Shown here in pieces: positions 7,654-14,620 of a DNA stretch of 17,749 bases. The notes under the pieces are model-generated. The model was not told the origin of the DNA. It did no database searches and saw only the letters and a list, made by a program, of their open reading frames with translations. The DNA is from Succinatimonas sp. CAG:777. GTDB taxonomy: Bacteria; Pseudomonadota; Gammaproteobacteria; Enterobacterales; Succinivibrionaceae. The position numbers and the translations under genes were made by a program. Position 1 is the first letter of the stretch, and every line of letters begins with the position of its first letter. The stretch lies in NCBI GenBank assembly GCA_000431835.1, contig HF987953.1, positions 52,273-70,021 on the forward strand, given 5' to 3'.

Positions 7654-7680
7654 AGAAAAGCAGGTGTAAACCTGCTTTCT
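7654..7680. terminator. Bidirectional hairpin between convergent rpoS and mutS
   Basis: AAAGCAGGT (7657-7665) pairs with ACCTGCTTT (7670-7678) around a GTAA tetraloop. Rightward it continues into TTTCT and then a T-rich stretch; leftward it runs into CTTTTCTATTT. It lies between the two convergent stop codons (7647 and 7698), so it probably ends both transcripts. Confidence 0.75.
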
Positions 7681-7697
7681 TGCAACCATTTTGTTTT

Positions 7698-10280
7698 CTA
7701 AATTTTATTTTTTAACTCAAAGAGCAGATTTAAGGCTGCAATTGGAGTTAAGGTATTTAAATCTATCTTTCTTAGATCGTCTAAAACTTCAGGTTCTTTA
7801 TAAACAATCTTCTCTTTTACGGTAACACTTGGAGTGTCGCTTGTGCTTGCACTGTTGGTGTCTATTGTTGAGTTTTGATTATTCAGAGTCTTTCCTTGCT
7901 CTTTATTTTCAATAGTCTTTTTAGCATAAGAGATAACTTCACTAGGCAGACCTGCTAGTTTTCCAACTTCTATTGCATAAGAGTAATTCTGAGAGCCTTC
8001 ATTTGCTTTGTATAAGAAGACAATTGAGCCATCAAACTCAGTTGCTTTAAAACAGATATTTTTAACATTTGAATAAGTGTCAGCTAATGATGCAATCTCA
8101 GGGTAATGAGTTGAAAATAAGGTAAAGCAGTTAACTTTTGAACATAGATATTGTGCAATAGATAAAGCTAAGGCACTGCCTTCATAAGTACTGGTTCCCC
8201 TACCAATTTCATCCATTAGAACTAAGCTGTTTACAGTTGCGTTGTTAATGATGGATGAGGCCTCCTCCATTTCTACCATGAAAGTTGATCTGCCAGATGA
8301 GAGATCGTCTGAAGCTCCAATTCTTGTAAAGATCCTGTCGATATTTCCTATATGTGCTTCATTTGCTGGAACAAAGCAACCAATTCTAGCCATAATGGTA
8401 ATAAGAGCAGTTTGTCTCATATAAGTAGACTTACCACCCATATTAGGACCAGTGATGACGAGCATATGCTTGTCTTTTAGCTCGATAGAATTGCTTACAA
8501 ATGGTTTATCAGTAATTTTTTCAATTACAGGATGTCTGCCATCTACGATTTTAATGATATGTTCATTTGATAATTGAGGTCTTACATAGTTGCCTGATTT
8601 TGATACCACAGCAAAGCCGTTTAAAACATCAATTAGTGACAGTATCTGAGATAGTCGTGTGAGTTCAGGAAGTTTTTGTTGTAACTCATGCTCTACAGCG
8701 TGGAATAACTCATCTTCAAGTTCTAGTGAGCGCTCTTTTGCAGAGACTGCCTTTTGCTCTAACTCTTTTAACTCTGGGGTGATATAACGTTCATTGTTTT
8801 TTAAAGTCTGACGTCTGATATAGTACTCAGGGACTTTTTCTGACTGAGCTTTTGAAACCTCAATATAGAAACCGTGAACGGAATTGAAGTTTACTTTTAA
8901 AGTAGTGATACCGGTTTTTTCTCTTTCTTCCTGCTCAATCTTTAATAAGAGCTCTTGAGAACCACTCATGAGTTCACGTAATGAATCAAGCTCTTCATTA
9001 TAACCTTGTGCAATCACATCACCGTCACGTAGGAATGTGGAAGGAAAATCTTTAATTGCACTGGTTAGCAAAGCTACTACGTCAAAGAGTGGATCAACTT
9101 TTTCATTTAAAGAGATAAGTGTCTGTTGTCCCGACTTTAAAAGGAAGTTCTTTAAATCAGGAATTAGTTTTAATGAATCACGTAAAACAGCAAGATCTTT
9201 TGGTTTACTTGAAGACAGTCCGATTCTGGCAACAATTCTTTCGATATCACCTATTCTCTCTAAGGTTTGAGATAAGATCTCGTTATCTGAATTACATAAA
9301 GCTTCTACGATGTCTAATCTCTGATTTACAGTCTCGTTGTTGCGAAGAGGCTCTACAAGCATGCGTCTTGTCAGTCTTTGTCCCATTGGAGTTAAGGCAT
9401 TATCAAGTACACTTAATAATGATCCCTGTTTTTCTCCCTTTAAGTTTGACAAGATCTCCAAGTTTCTTTGAGCGCAATGATCTAAGAGTACAAACTCTGA
9501 ATTATCGTCTCTTGAAATTGATTTAATGTGCTCTAAAGGCACATTCTGAGTATTCTTTACATAGGCAAGCAGAGCACCTGCTGCACAGATGCCATCTTCA
9601 AGATTTTCAATATCAAAACCAAATAAGCTATTAGTACCAAATTGAGAGCATAAAAGCTTATAGCAGGTTTCTAGTTTAAAGTTCCAAGGAGCTAAAGCTT
9701 TTCTTGAATGAATCTCCTGGAAGAGGTCAATCTCTTTGAAATTTTCTTCATAAACAATTTCAATAGGGGAGATTTTTTCAATATAAAGTTTTAATTCAGA
9801 TTTAGTAGGACAGATTGTTGTTTTAAATAGTCCTGAACCTAACGAGATATAGGCTAGTCCGTAATAGTGTTTGCCTTTGTAAATACAAGCTGTGAATACA
9901 TCCTGTCTGTCTGGGGCAATACCTTCTTCGGTTACAGTTCCAGGAGTAATGATCTTAGATACTTTTCTTACCATGGTTTTCTGCGCACCAGGAGTTCCCT
10001 GCTGTTCGCAGATGACGCATGACTCGCCTAATTTAATCAGTCTTGCAATATAGTTATCTACAGCATGGAAAGGCACACCCGCCATTGGTATAGGATCACC
10101 ATTATTGGAGCCTCTTCTTGTTAAGGTAAGATCTAAAAGTTTTGCTACCTTTTTAGCATCTTCATAGAAGAGTTCATAGAAATCACCCAGTCTGTAAAGA
10201 ACTAGTGTATTTGGATATTGGGATTTAATTTCCAAGTACTGACGCATCATTGGCGTAGCGTTTTGCATTAGTTCTTCCAT
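7698..10280 (-). CDS. mutS: DNA mismatch repair protein MutS
   Basis: MutS recognises base mismatches and small loops and starts methyl-directed repair with MutL. The 860 residues match the family (853 in E. coli). The N-terminal mismatch-binding domain carries the Phe-x-Glu motif in GDFYELFYEDA. The connector, lever and clamp regions follow. The ATPase has Walker A GPNMGGKST (611-619, Lys617), the Walker B segment LVLMDEIGRGTS (Asp690-Glu691) and FSTHYPEIA. A Ser/Thr/Asn-rich linker near 800-830 leads to the C-terminal tetramerisation-type segment ending ALNLLFELKNKI. The start is slightly uncertain. ATG at 10280 has a weak ribosome binding site, while the ATG four codons on (10268) has GGAAG 5 nt upstream. 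It converges on rpoS and diverges from recA, as in Vibrio-type gene order. Confidence 0.97.
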   Translation of the reverse strand: MEELMQNATPMMRQYLEIKSQYPNTLVLYRLGDFYELFYEDAKKVAKLLDLTLTRRGSNNGDPIPMAGVPFHAVDNYIARLIKLGESCVICEQQGTPGAQKTMVRKVSKIITPGTVTEEGIAPDRQDVFTACIYKGKHYYGLAYISLGSGLFKTTICPTKSELKLYIEKISPIEIVYEENFKEIDLFQEIHSRKALAPWNFKLETCYKLLCSQFGTNSLFGFDIENLEDGICAAGALLAYVKNTQNVPLEHIKSISRDDNSEFVLLDHCAQRNLEILSNLKGEKQGSLLSVLDNALTPMGQRLTRRMLVEPLRNNETVNQRLDIVEALCNSDNEILSQTLERIGDIERIVARIGLSSSKPKDLAVLRDSLKLIPDLKNFLLKSGQQTLISLNEKVDPLFDVVALLTSAIKDFPSTFLRDGDVIAQGYNEELDSLRELMSGSQELLLKIEQEEREKTGITTLKVNFNSVHGFYIEVSKAQSEKVPEYYIRRQTLKNNERYITPELKELEQKAVSAKERSLELEDELFHAVEHELQQKLPELTRLSQILSLIDVLNGFAVVSKSGNYVRPQLSNEHIIKIVDGRHPVIEKITDKPFVSNSIELKDKHMLVITGPNMGGKSTYMRQTALITIMARIGCFVPANEAHIGNIDRIFTRIGASDDLSSGRSTFMVEMEEASSIINNATVNSLVLMDEIGRGTSTYEGSALALSIAQYLCSKVNCFTLFSTHYPEIASLADTYSNVKNICFKATEFDGSIVFLYKANEGSQNYSYAIEVGKLAGLPSEVISYAKKTIENKEQGKTLNNQNSTIDTNSASTSDTPSVTVKEKIVYKEPEVLDDLRKIDLNTLTPIAALNLLFELKNKI

Positions 10281-10352
10281 AATTATGATTTCACTTATTT
10301 AAAAATTGCAAAAAATGACAGTAAAAGTCAAAGTATCAAAAAATCAAACTGT

Positions 10353-10382
10353 ATTATAATCTAATCTTAGGTTACTTGATAA
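10353..10382 (-). promoter_or_regulatory. Probable mutS promoter
   Basis: On the minus strand a perfect TATAAT (10358-10353) is preceded, 18 nt upstream, by TTATCA (10382-10377; 4 of 6 matches to the -35 consensus). A start near 10346 would give a leader of about 66 nt. The -35 is weak, so this is tentative. Confidence 0.45.
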
Positions 10383-10436
10383 ACGGTAAAATTGTTATCT
10401 ATTGAATGTGAATTTTGTATAAATATAAAAAATAGA

Positions 10437-10465
10437 TTGACATATAAGATACTATTAAATAATAT
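10437..10465 (+). promoter_or_regulatory. recA promoter
   Basis: A perfect -35, TTGACA (10437-10442), is followed after exactly 17 nt by TAATAT (10460-10465; 4 of 6). The predicted start is near 10472 and the leader about 27 nt. I looked for CTGT-N8-ACAG across 10281-10498 and found none, so LexA control is not visible. TTGTATAAATATAAAA (10415-10430) is the nearest degenerate lookalike. Confidence 0.7.
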
Positions 10466-10498
10466 ATCTATAAATTTAGTTTGTGGAGAAAAAATTAC

Positions 10499-11671
10499 AT
10501 GGCAAGCTCTAAGTCTTCAGATACAGCATCTTCAAAGTTAGTAGCTAATATCACTAAAGATCCTAAAAAGCAGAAGGCTCTTGAAGCTGCAATGGATCAG
10601 ATTGAGCGTCAGTTTGGTAAGGGCGCAATTATGCGTTTAGGCCAAAATGAGCTGATGGACATTGAAGCAATTCCTACAGGTTCACTATCTTTGGATATCG
10701 CATTGGGTATTGGCGGTTTGCCAATGGGCCGTATCATTGAGATTTATGGTCCTGAATCATCTGGTAAAACAACTTTGACTTTAGAGTTGATTGCTCAGGC
10801 TCAGAAAAAAGGTAAGATTTGTGCCTTCATTGATGCTGAGCATGCCTTAGATCCTGTATATGCTAAAAAATTAGGCGTAAATGTTGAGGATGTATTTATT
10901 TCTCAGCCAGATACCGGTGAGCAGGCTTTAGAGATTTGTGAAACTCTAGTGCGTTCAGGCGGTATTGATGTTGTGGTTATCGACTCTGTAGCAGCATTAG
11001 TTCCAAAGGCTGAAATTGAAGGTGAGATGGGTGATAACCATGTCGGTCTGCAGGCAAGATTGATGTCTCAGGCATTACGTAAATTAACCGGTATCGTAAA
11101 GCAGGCTAACTGTATGGTTGTCTTCATTAACCAGTTACGTATGAAGATTGGTGTAATGTTTGGTAACCCTGAGACTACCACTGGTGGTAACGCCTTAAAG
11201 TACTACGCATCAGTTCGTTTGGATATTAGAAAGAGTACTGCTTTGAAGAATAAAGAAGAGGTTATCGGTAACGAGACTAAGGTTAAGGTGGTTAAGAATA
11301 AGGTTGCTCCTCCATTTAAGACCGCTAACTTCCAGATCCTCTTTAACTACGGTATTGCTAAAAACGGTGAGTTAATCGATCTAGGTGTGAATGCAAAGAT
11401 TGTTCAAAAGACAGGTGCATGGTTTGCCTATAACGGCCAGAAGATTGGTCAGGGTAAAGTAAATGCCATGAAGTTCTTAGATGATAATCCTGCTGTAGCA
11501 GATGAGATTGAGCAGAAGATCAGAGAGTACTATAAGAACAATAATGACTATGATGATACAGCATCAATCGGTTCATCAGAGGCAGAGAATGCAGATAGTG
11601 CTGATCTTGATGGATTAGGTCCTGATGTAGATACCGATGATCTCATCACTCCAATTCCTGATGATCTATAA
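10499..11671 (+). CDS. recA: Recombinase RecA, with extended termini
   Basis: RecA forms filaments on single-stranded DNA, catalyses strand exchange and, where an SOS system exists, triggers LexA self-cleavage. The ATG at 10499 is chosen because GGAGA (10485-10489) lies 9 nt upstream; a TTG at 10481 would be upstream of that site. This gives 390 residues. The core aligns closely with E. coli RecA: FGKGAIMRLG, Walker A GPESSGKTT (84-92, Lys90), AFIDAEHALDP, VVVIDSVAALVPKAEIEGE, INQLRMKIGVMFGNPETTTGGNALK and VKVVKNK. Two parts are unusual. There is a Ser-rich N-terminal extension of about 17 residues, and an acidic C-terminal tail about 20 residues longer than in E. coli. recX follows across a 65-nt gap holding a hairpin. 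A cinA-like gene, common beside recA in related bacteria, is absent. Confidence 0.97.
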   Translation: MASSKSSDTASSKLVANITKDPKKQKALEAAMDQIERQFGKGAIMRLGQNELMDIEAIPTGSLSLDIALGIGGLPMGRIIEIYGPESSGKTTLTLELIAQAQKKGKICAFIDAEHALDPVYAKKLGVNVEDVFISQPDTGEQALEICETLVRSGGIDVVVIDSVAALVPKAEIEGEMGDNHVGLQARLMSQALRKLTGIVKQANCMVVFINQLRMKIGVMFGNPETTTGGNALKYYASVRLDIRKSTALKNKEEVIGNETKVKVVKNKVAPPFKTANFQILFNYGIAKNGELIDLGVNAKIVQKTGAWFAYNGQKIGQGKVNAMKFLDDNPAVADEIEQKIREYYKNNNDYDDTASIGSSEAENADSADLDGLGPDVDTDDLITPIPDDL

Positions 11672-11681
11672 AGAACACGAA

Positions 11682-11711
11682 TTTTGGTGATAATGCTCCT
11701 TGTCACCAAAA
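11682..11711 (+). terminator. recA-recX intergenic hairpin, possible partial terminator
   Basis: TTTTGGTGA (11682-11690) pairs perfectly with TCACCAAAA (11703-11711) around a 12-nt loop. No T run follows, so complete termination is doubtful. In E. coli a leaky terminator between recA and recX keeps recX expression low; this hairpin sits in the same place. Confidence 0.5.
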
Positions 11712-11736
11712 ACGACTGTTAAAAGTAGCACTTAAG

Positions 11737-12225
11737 ATGTTTAGAAGTTCTACTGTAAAGAAAAAAGATGAAGATCCAGCGCATGCGCTAAACGCTGCGT
11801 TGCGTCTTCTTACACGCCGAGAATATTCCATCCTTGAGCTTTATACGAAGCTTTCTCAAAAGTATACAAAAGAAGCTGTAAAAGACGCTTTAAAAAAATG
11901 TATTGATAACAGCTGGCAGTCAGAACAGCGTTATATGGAAATGCTCTTTAATCATCTAAAAAATCAGTGTTATGGTCCTAGAAAAGTAGTGATGGAAGCC
12001 TCAAAGAAAGGAGTTAAATCAGAGTACTATCAGCAGTATTTAGATGAAACAGACTGGATTGAGATTGCTTTGACTTTTCTAAATAAAAAGATCCCAAATG
12101 ATTTAGAACTTACCTTTGAGAATAAACAAAAGTATTTAGCCTCTTTAGCAAGACGTGGTTTTTCAACTTCTGATTGCTTAGAGGCAATGGAAAGGTACGA
12201 GTCTGACCGTTTTTTATCCAACTAG
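11737..12225 (+). CDS. recX: Regulatory protein RecX
   Basis: RecX binds RecA and limits its filament growth and activity. The 162 residues match the usual length (166 in E. coli). The sequence is helical and charged, with the family pattern ALRLLTRREYSILELYTKLSQKY near the N terminus (about 21-43) and LASLARRGFSTSDCLEAME near the C terminus. Position immediately after recA supports the call. No strong ribosome binding site is seen before ATG 11737, in keeping with low expression. It probably depends on transcription passing the hairpin after recA. Two in-frame TAG codons (12223 and 12229) end the gene. Family members diverge strongly, so the name rests on both motifs and position. Confidence 0.9.
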   Translation: MFRSSTVKKKDEDPAHALNAALRLLTRREYSILELYTKLSQKYTKEAVKDALKKCIDNSWQSEQRYMEMLFNHLKNQCYGPRKVVMEASKKGVKSEYYQQYLDETDWIEIALTFLNKKIPNDLELTFENKQKYLASLARRGFSTSDCLEAMERYESDRFLSN

Positions 12226-12340
12226 CACTAGCACAAATTATGTTAAAAATATGACGTCAGATAATTACATGATTGAATAATTCAACATATCACTAGATAT
12301 GCCTAATAATAAAGTAATGAACAAATTATAACCGATAAAA
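12226..12340. other. Gap after recX with three short palindromes
   Basis: No gene seen. It holds TGACGTCA (12252-12259, perfect palindrome), TTGAAT-A-ATTCAA (12273-12285) and ATATC-ACTA-GATAT (12287-12300). None has a T run, so no clear recX terminator is present. Confidence 0.5.
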
Positions 12341-12611
12341 TCAAACAAGAGATATTTGTAACTTTTTTCCTAAGCCTTTAGCTAGTTTTAACAGAGTGTT
12401 CAGCGAAGGATTTGCATTTCCATTTTCAATTTTTGACAAATCAGCTTGTGTAATGCCTGTTAATTGAGATAATTCTATTTGTGTAAGATTCTTTTCTGGC
12501 AAGAATAATACTTTCTATTAATGCGTATTTTGCTTCCAACGCATCATATTCTTTTTTTACTTTTGGATCTTTCAGTTGTTCATTAAGAAAATCTTCAAAT
12601 TTGTTACTCAT
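12341..12611 (-). pseudogene. Frameshifted HigA-type (XRE helix-turn-helix) antitoxin
   Basis: The minus strand from ATG 12611 reads MSNKFEDFLNEQLKDPKVKK and on to ILARKE, the typical N terminus of HigA-like antitoxins. AAGGAA lies about 8 nt upstream. The frame then runs out of homology and stops early at about 12441. Reading resumes one frame over, beginning near 12495, as KNLTQIELSQLTGITQADLS and then KIENGNANPSL, an XRE helix-turn-helix, and runs to a TGA at 12341-12343. The break lies at about 12487-12497 (minus strand AGAAAAGAATCTT). Loss of one 5-nt AAAAG unit from a duplicated AAAAGAAAAG would give exactly this and would restore ARKEKNLTQ. Repressor and antitoxin function should be lost. 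Confidence 0.85.
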
Positions 12612-12967
12612 TTTCTTGTTCCTTTTCAAGAAGTCATCACGGTATGATTTTGCTTTTTCTATTTCTTTTTTGGGAGTTTTTTGTGTTTTCTTAACAAAGC
12701 CATTGGTTAATACGGCTTTCTTTCCAATGCAAAAGAAATAAAGAACTCTTGTAAGATTAGTCCCTACTATTGTTCTTATTTCAAAATTTCGTCATCTAAT
12801 TTTGATGATTCTGGTCCTCTAAGAACAGTTCCTACCTTAGCTAATAAATTAATGTTTCATAAAGTCTTTGCCCTTAGTTTTTCGTCGAGACTTAATATAA
12901 AATCCTTAGCAGACATACTGCCATCTATTTTTTTTTTCGAAAAAATAATTGAAATTTCAGCTTTTTT
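12612..12967 (-). pseudogene. Decayed RelE/HigB-type (phage Gp49-like) toxin
   Basis: The minus strand directly upstream of the antitoxin remnant encodes a broken HigB/RelE-superfamily toxin. From about 12967 one frame gives EISIIFSKKKIDGSMSAKDF and continues to LRAKTL. It is interrupted by TGA at 12857-12859, where an Arg codon is expected, and then resumes NINLLAKVGTVLRGPESSKL. After DDEI the frame shifts at a T run (12783-12786); one missing T explains it. The next frame reads IRTIVGTNLTRVLYFF and then FVKKTQKTPKKEIEKAKSYR, a characteristic C terminus of this family. No normal start codon precedes the conserved N terminus, and no stop separates the toxin frame from the antitoxin ATG. With at least two disabling lesions it cannot make a toxin. 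The toxin-first order matches HigBA modules. Confidence 0.82.
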
Positions 12968-13083
12968 ATCTGTTTCTTTGAAAATACCTTTTTATATTTA
13001 ATCTTATAATTGTGTTAACTAAAAAGTCGCCATTTATCAGCAAACAAATCAAAGAATTGGCAGATTAATAAAGATAGCTGAAA
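12968..13083. other. Non-coding AT-rich stretch upstream of the toxin remnant
   Basis: I see no gene here. It presumably carried the promoter of the dead toxin-antitoxin pair (minus strand), but no clear -35/-10 pair or operator was found. Confidence 0.4.
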
Positions 13084-13129
13084 CAAAATTAAAAGGCCAA
13101 TTTCCTTTTTTATTTGTAAATTGACCTTT
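13084..13129 (-). terminator. Leftward terminator of the MetE-like gene
   Basis: On the minus strand AAAGGTCAATTT (13129-13118) pairs with AAATTGGCCTTT (13103-13092), with one G-U wobble, and is followed by TTTTAATTTTG. On the plus strand the same position would be a C/A mismatch, so it suits leftward transcription. It lies about 80 nt after the stop codon at 13209. Confidence 0.7.
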
Positions 13130-13164
13130 AAGTTTAAAATAAAATTTGAAAATAGCTCTGAACT

Positions 13165-13200
13165 AAATACTGATGTTTTTTAACAAAGACAGTATTTTTT
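13165..13200 (+). terminator. Rightward hairpin-T-run facing the MetE-like gene
   Basis: AAATACTG (13165-13172) pairs with CAGTATTT (13190-13197), running into six T (13195-13200). It would stop rightward read-through from recA-recX before it enters the MetE-like gene antisense. The 17-nt loop is long, so strength is uncertain. Confidence 0.55.
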
Positions 13201-13208
13201 ATAAGCAA

Positions 13209-14333
13209 TTAAGCATCAGCCCAAACTTCTTTAGCAATTTCTACTACTAGTCTAATCTTAGCCCACTGTTGTTCGTGTGAAAGAACGTTACCTTCTTCAG
13301 TTGAAGAGAAACCACACTGAGTAGATAAGCATAAGTGCTCTAGAGGTACATACTCTGAAGCTTCCTTAATTCTAGCTTTTACAGTTTCTTTATCTTCTAA
13401 CTCTGGGAACTTAGAAGTGATTAAACCTAAAACTACAGTCTGATCCTTAATGAATCTTAATGGCTTGAAATCGCCTGCTCTATCAGAATCATACTCTAAG
13501 AAGAATCCATCAACGTTGCAGTGACCGAAGAGTAACTCTGCTACAGGCTCATAACCACCTGAACTGAACCAAGTTGAACGGAAGTTTCCACGACAGATGT
13601 GCATTGTTAAGGTTAAATCTTTAGGTTTAGCAGCTGCGATCTTATTGATTACTTTTACGTATTCTTCTTGAACTTTCTTAAGATCTCTACCGTAGCCTGA
13701 GTATAGAGCAGTCTTTTCAGTTGAGCAGAACTCACCCCATGAGGTGTCGTCGATCTGTAAGTATCTACAACCGTGCTTGTAAAGAATGTTTGCGCAGTCA
13801 ATCCAAGCCTGGGCAATATCATTGAATAACTGCTCATCGTTATTCTTGTAGAGCTCAATTGGCTCATAATCTTTAGTTCTTACAACGCAGATTTGGTATA
13901 ACATTGAAGGTGATGGAATAGTGTATTTAACTAAAGTATCACCAGCAATCTTCTTAATTCTGTCAAAAGCTTCAACAAAAGGATGTGACTCTGAGAAGCC
14001 CACTTTACCAGCAATACGAACAGTCTCAGCTTTAGGCTGAACGCCTTCAAAGTGAGTTGACCAGTTCTTAGCACCAATGTGCTCAATACCGTCTAAACCT
14101 GCTAAAAAGTCCAGGTGCCAGTACGCACGACGGAACTCACCATCGGTAACTGCTTTAAGACCATTTTTCTTTTCTGCTTCGACTAGAAGAGCAATTTCTT
14201 CATCTTCAATCTTAGTTAACTCTTCTTTTGAGATTAGATTCTTATTGAATAGGTTTCTTGCGTTAGCAATTTTTTCGGTTCTTAAAAATGAGCCTACATG
14301 ATCTGCTCTGAATGGAGGAAGAATATGTGCCAT
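13209..14333 (-). CDS. Single-domain MetE-like methyltransferase (cobalamin-independent methionine synthase family)
   Basis: This 374-residue protein matches the catalytic (C-terminal) domain of cobalamin-independent methionine synthase, in the shorter stand-alone subfamily like Bacillus YxjG/YxjH. It begins FRADHVGSFLRT and has VTDGEFRRAYWHLDFL, LQIDDTSWGEF and CGFSSTEEGN. The zinc/thiol-binding residues expected from MetE are all visible: His245 and Cys247 (MHICRGN), Glu280 (FFLEYDSD) and Cys340 (TQCGFSS). It probably transfers a methyl group to homocysteine or a similar thiol. The methyl donor is unknown, because this subfamily lacks the N-terminal half that helps bind methyl-folate polyglutamate. 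AAGGA lies 8 nt before the ATG. It is monocistronic, on the minus strand between recX and alaS, where enteric bacteria have no such gene. Base and codon use look like the neighbours'. Confidence 0.88.
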   Translation of the reverse strand: MAHILPPFRADHVGSFLRTEKIANARNLFNKNLISKEELTKIEDEEIALLVEAEKKNGLKAVTDGEFRRAYWHLDFLAGLDGIEHIGAKNWSTHFEGVQPKAETVRIAGKVGFSESHPFVEAFDRIKKIAGDTLVKYTIPSPSMLYQICVVRTKDYEPIELYKNNDEQLFNDIAQAWIDCANILYKHGCRYLQIDDTSWGEFCSTEKTALYSGYGRDLKKVQEEYVKVINKIAAAKPKDLTLTMHICRGNFRSTWFSSGGYEPVAELLFGHCNVDGFFLEYDSDRAGDFKPLRFIKDQTVVLGLITSKFPELEDKETVKARIKEASEYVPLEHLCLSTQCGFSSTEEGNVLSHEQQWAKIRLVVEIAKEVWADA

Positions 14334-14620
14334 TTAATTTGTCCTTACCTAGTAGATTATTGTTTTGTTAATTTGTATTAAGAGTAGTTAATGATTACAT
14401 TCTGTAACATCTTCAGATAATTTTCTAATACTTTTTTCTGATGATTAGATATAGACAAAAACTATAAAATTACAGATAAGAATATGAAAGTGATTAAGAA
14501 AAGCATAAAATGAGAAAAAAAGCTCATTTACTTAGTTCAAGCTTTTAAACAAATGAAATTTTTACGCTAAAACTAATGTATAATTTGCGTGTTTTAAATC
14601 ACATTTTAGGATCCATTTAA
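14334..14620. other. Divergent intergenic region, MetE-like gene / alaS
   Basis: No gene seen in these 287 bp. It must hold both divergent promoters. An imperfect inverted repeat (ATCTTCAGA 14409-14417 with TCTGATGAT 14437-14445, one mismatch) lies upstream of the MetE-like gene. A 7-bp hairpin AAATGAG/CTCATTT (14508-14514/14523-14529) with an A-rich loop lies upstream of alaS. I see no MetJ-type AGACGTCT boxes or S-box-like leader. Confidence 0.5.
14579..14584 (+). promoter_or_regulatory. Probable -10 element of the alaS promoter
   Basis: A perfect TATAAT (14579-14584) lies 37 nt before the alaS ATG. No good -35 is found 16-18 nt upstream (AAATTT at the 17-nt position). TG directly precedes the hexamer but without the extra base of a true extended -10. 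Confidence 0.5.

Noticed and set aside
9119..9526. Plus-strand open frame of 135 codons inside mutS
   Set aside because: Lies wholly within the well-conserved mutS lever region and shows no recognisable domain.
10349..10364. CTGT half-site overlapping the mutS -10 region
   Set aside because: The matching half 8 nt on is CTAA, not ACAG.
10415..10430. Possible LexA box TTGTATAAATATAAAA upstream of recA
   Set aside because: Only the left half resembles CTGT (one mismatch) and the right half lacks ACAG; in AT-rich DNA this is expected by chance.
10481..10498. Upstream TTG start extending RecA by six residues
   Set aside because: The ribosome binding site GGAGA lies inside this stretch, so ATG 10499 is the start.
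12441..12629. Intact small 62-residue protein on the minus strand
   Set aside because: It is the N-terminal part of the frameshifted antitoxin plus the last residues of the toxin frame; the last 15 residues or so are out of frame with the family.
12341..12967. Programmed frameshifting or stop-codon readthrough in the toxin-antitoxin pair
   Set aside because: It would need two frameshifts and a readthrough, with no slippery-site/pseudoknot pattern seen; decay is simpler.
14508..14529. Hairpin AAATGAG/CTCATTT before alaS as a terminator or T-box
   Set aside because: No T run, no T-box sequence, and no gene ending nearby; kept only as part of the intergenic description.
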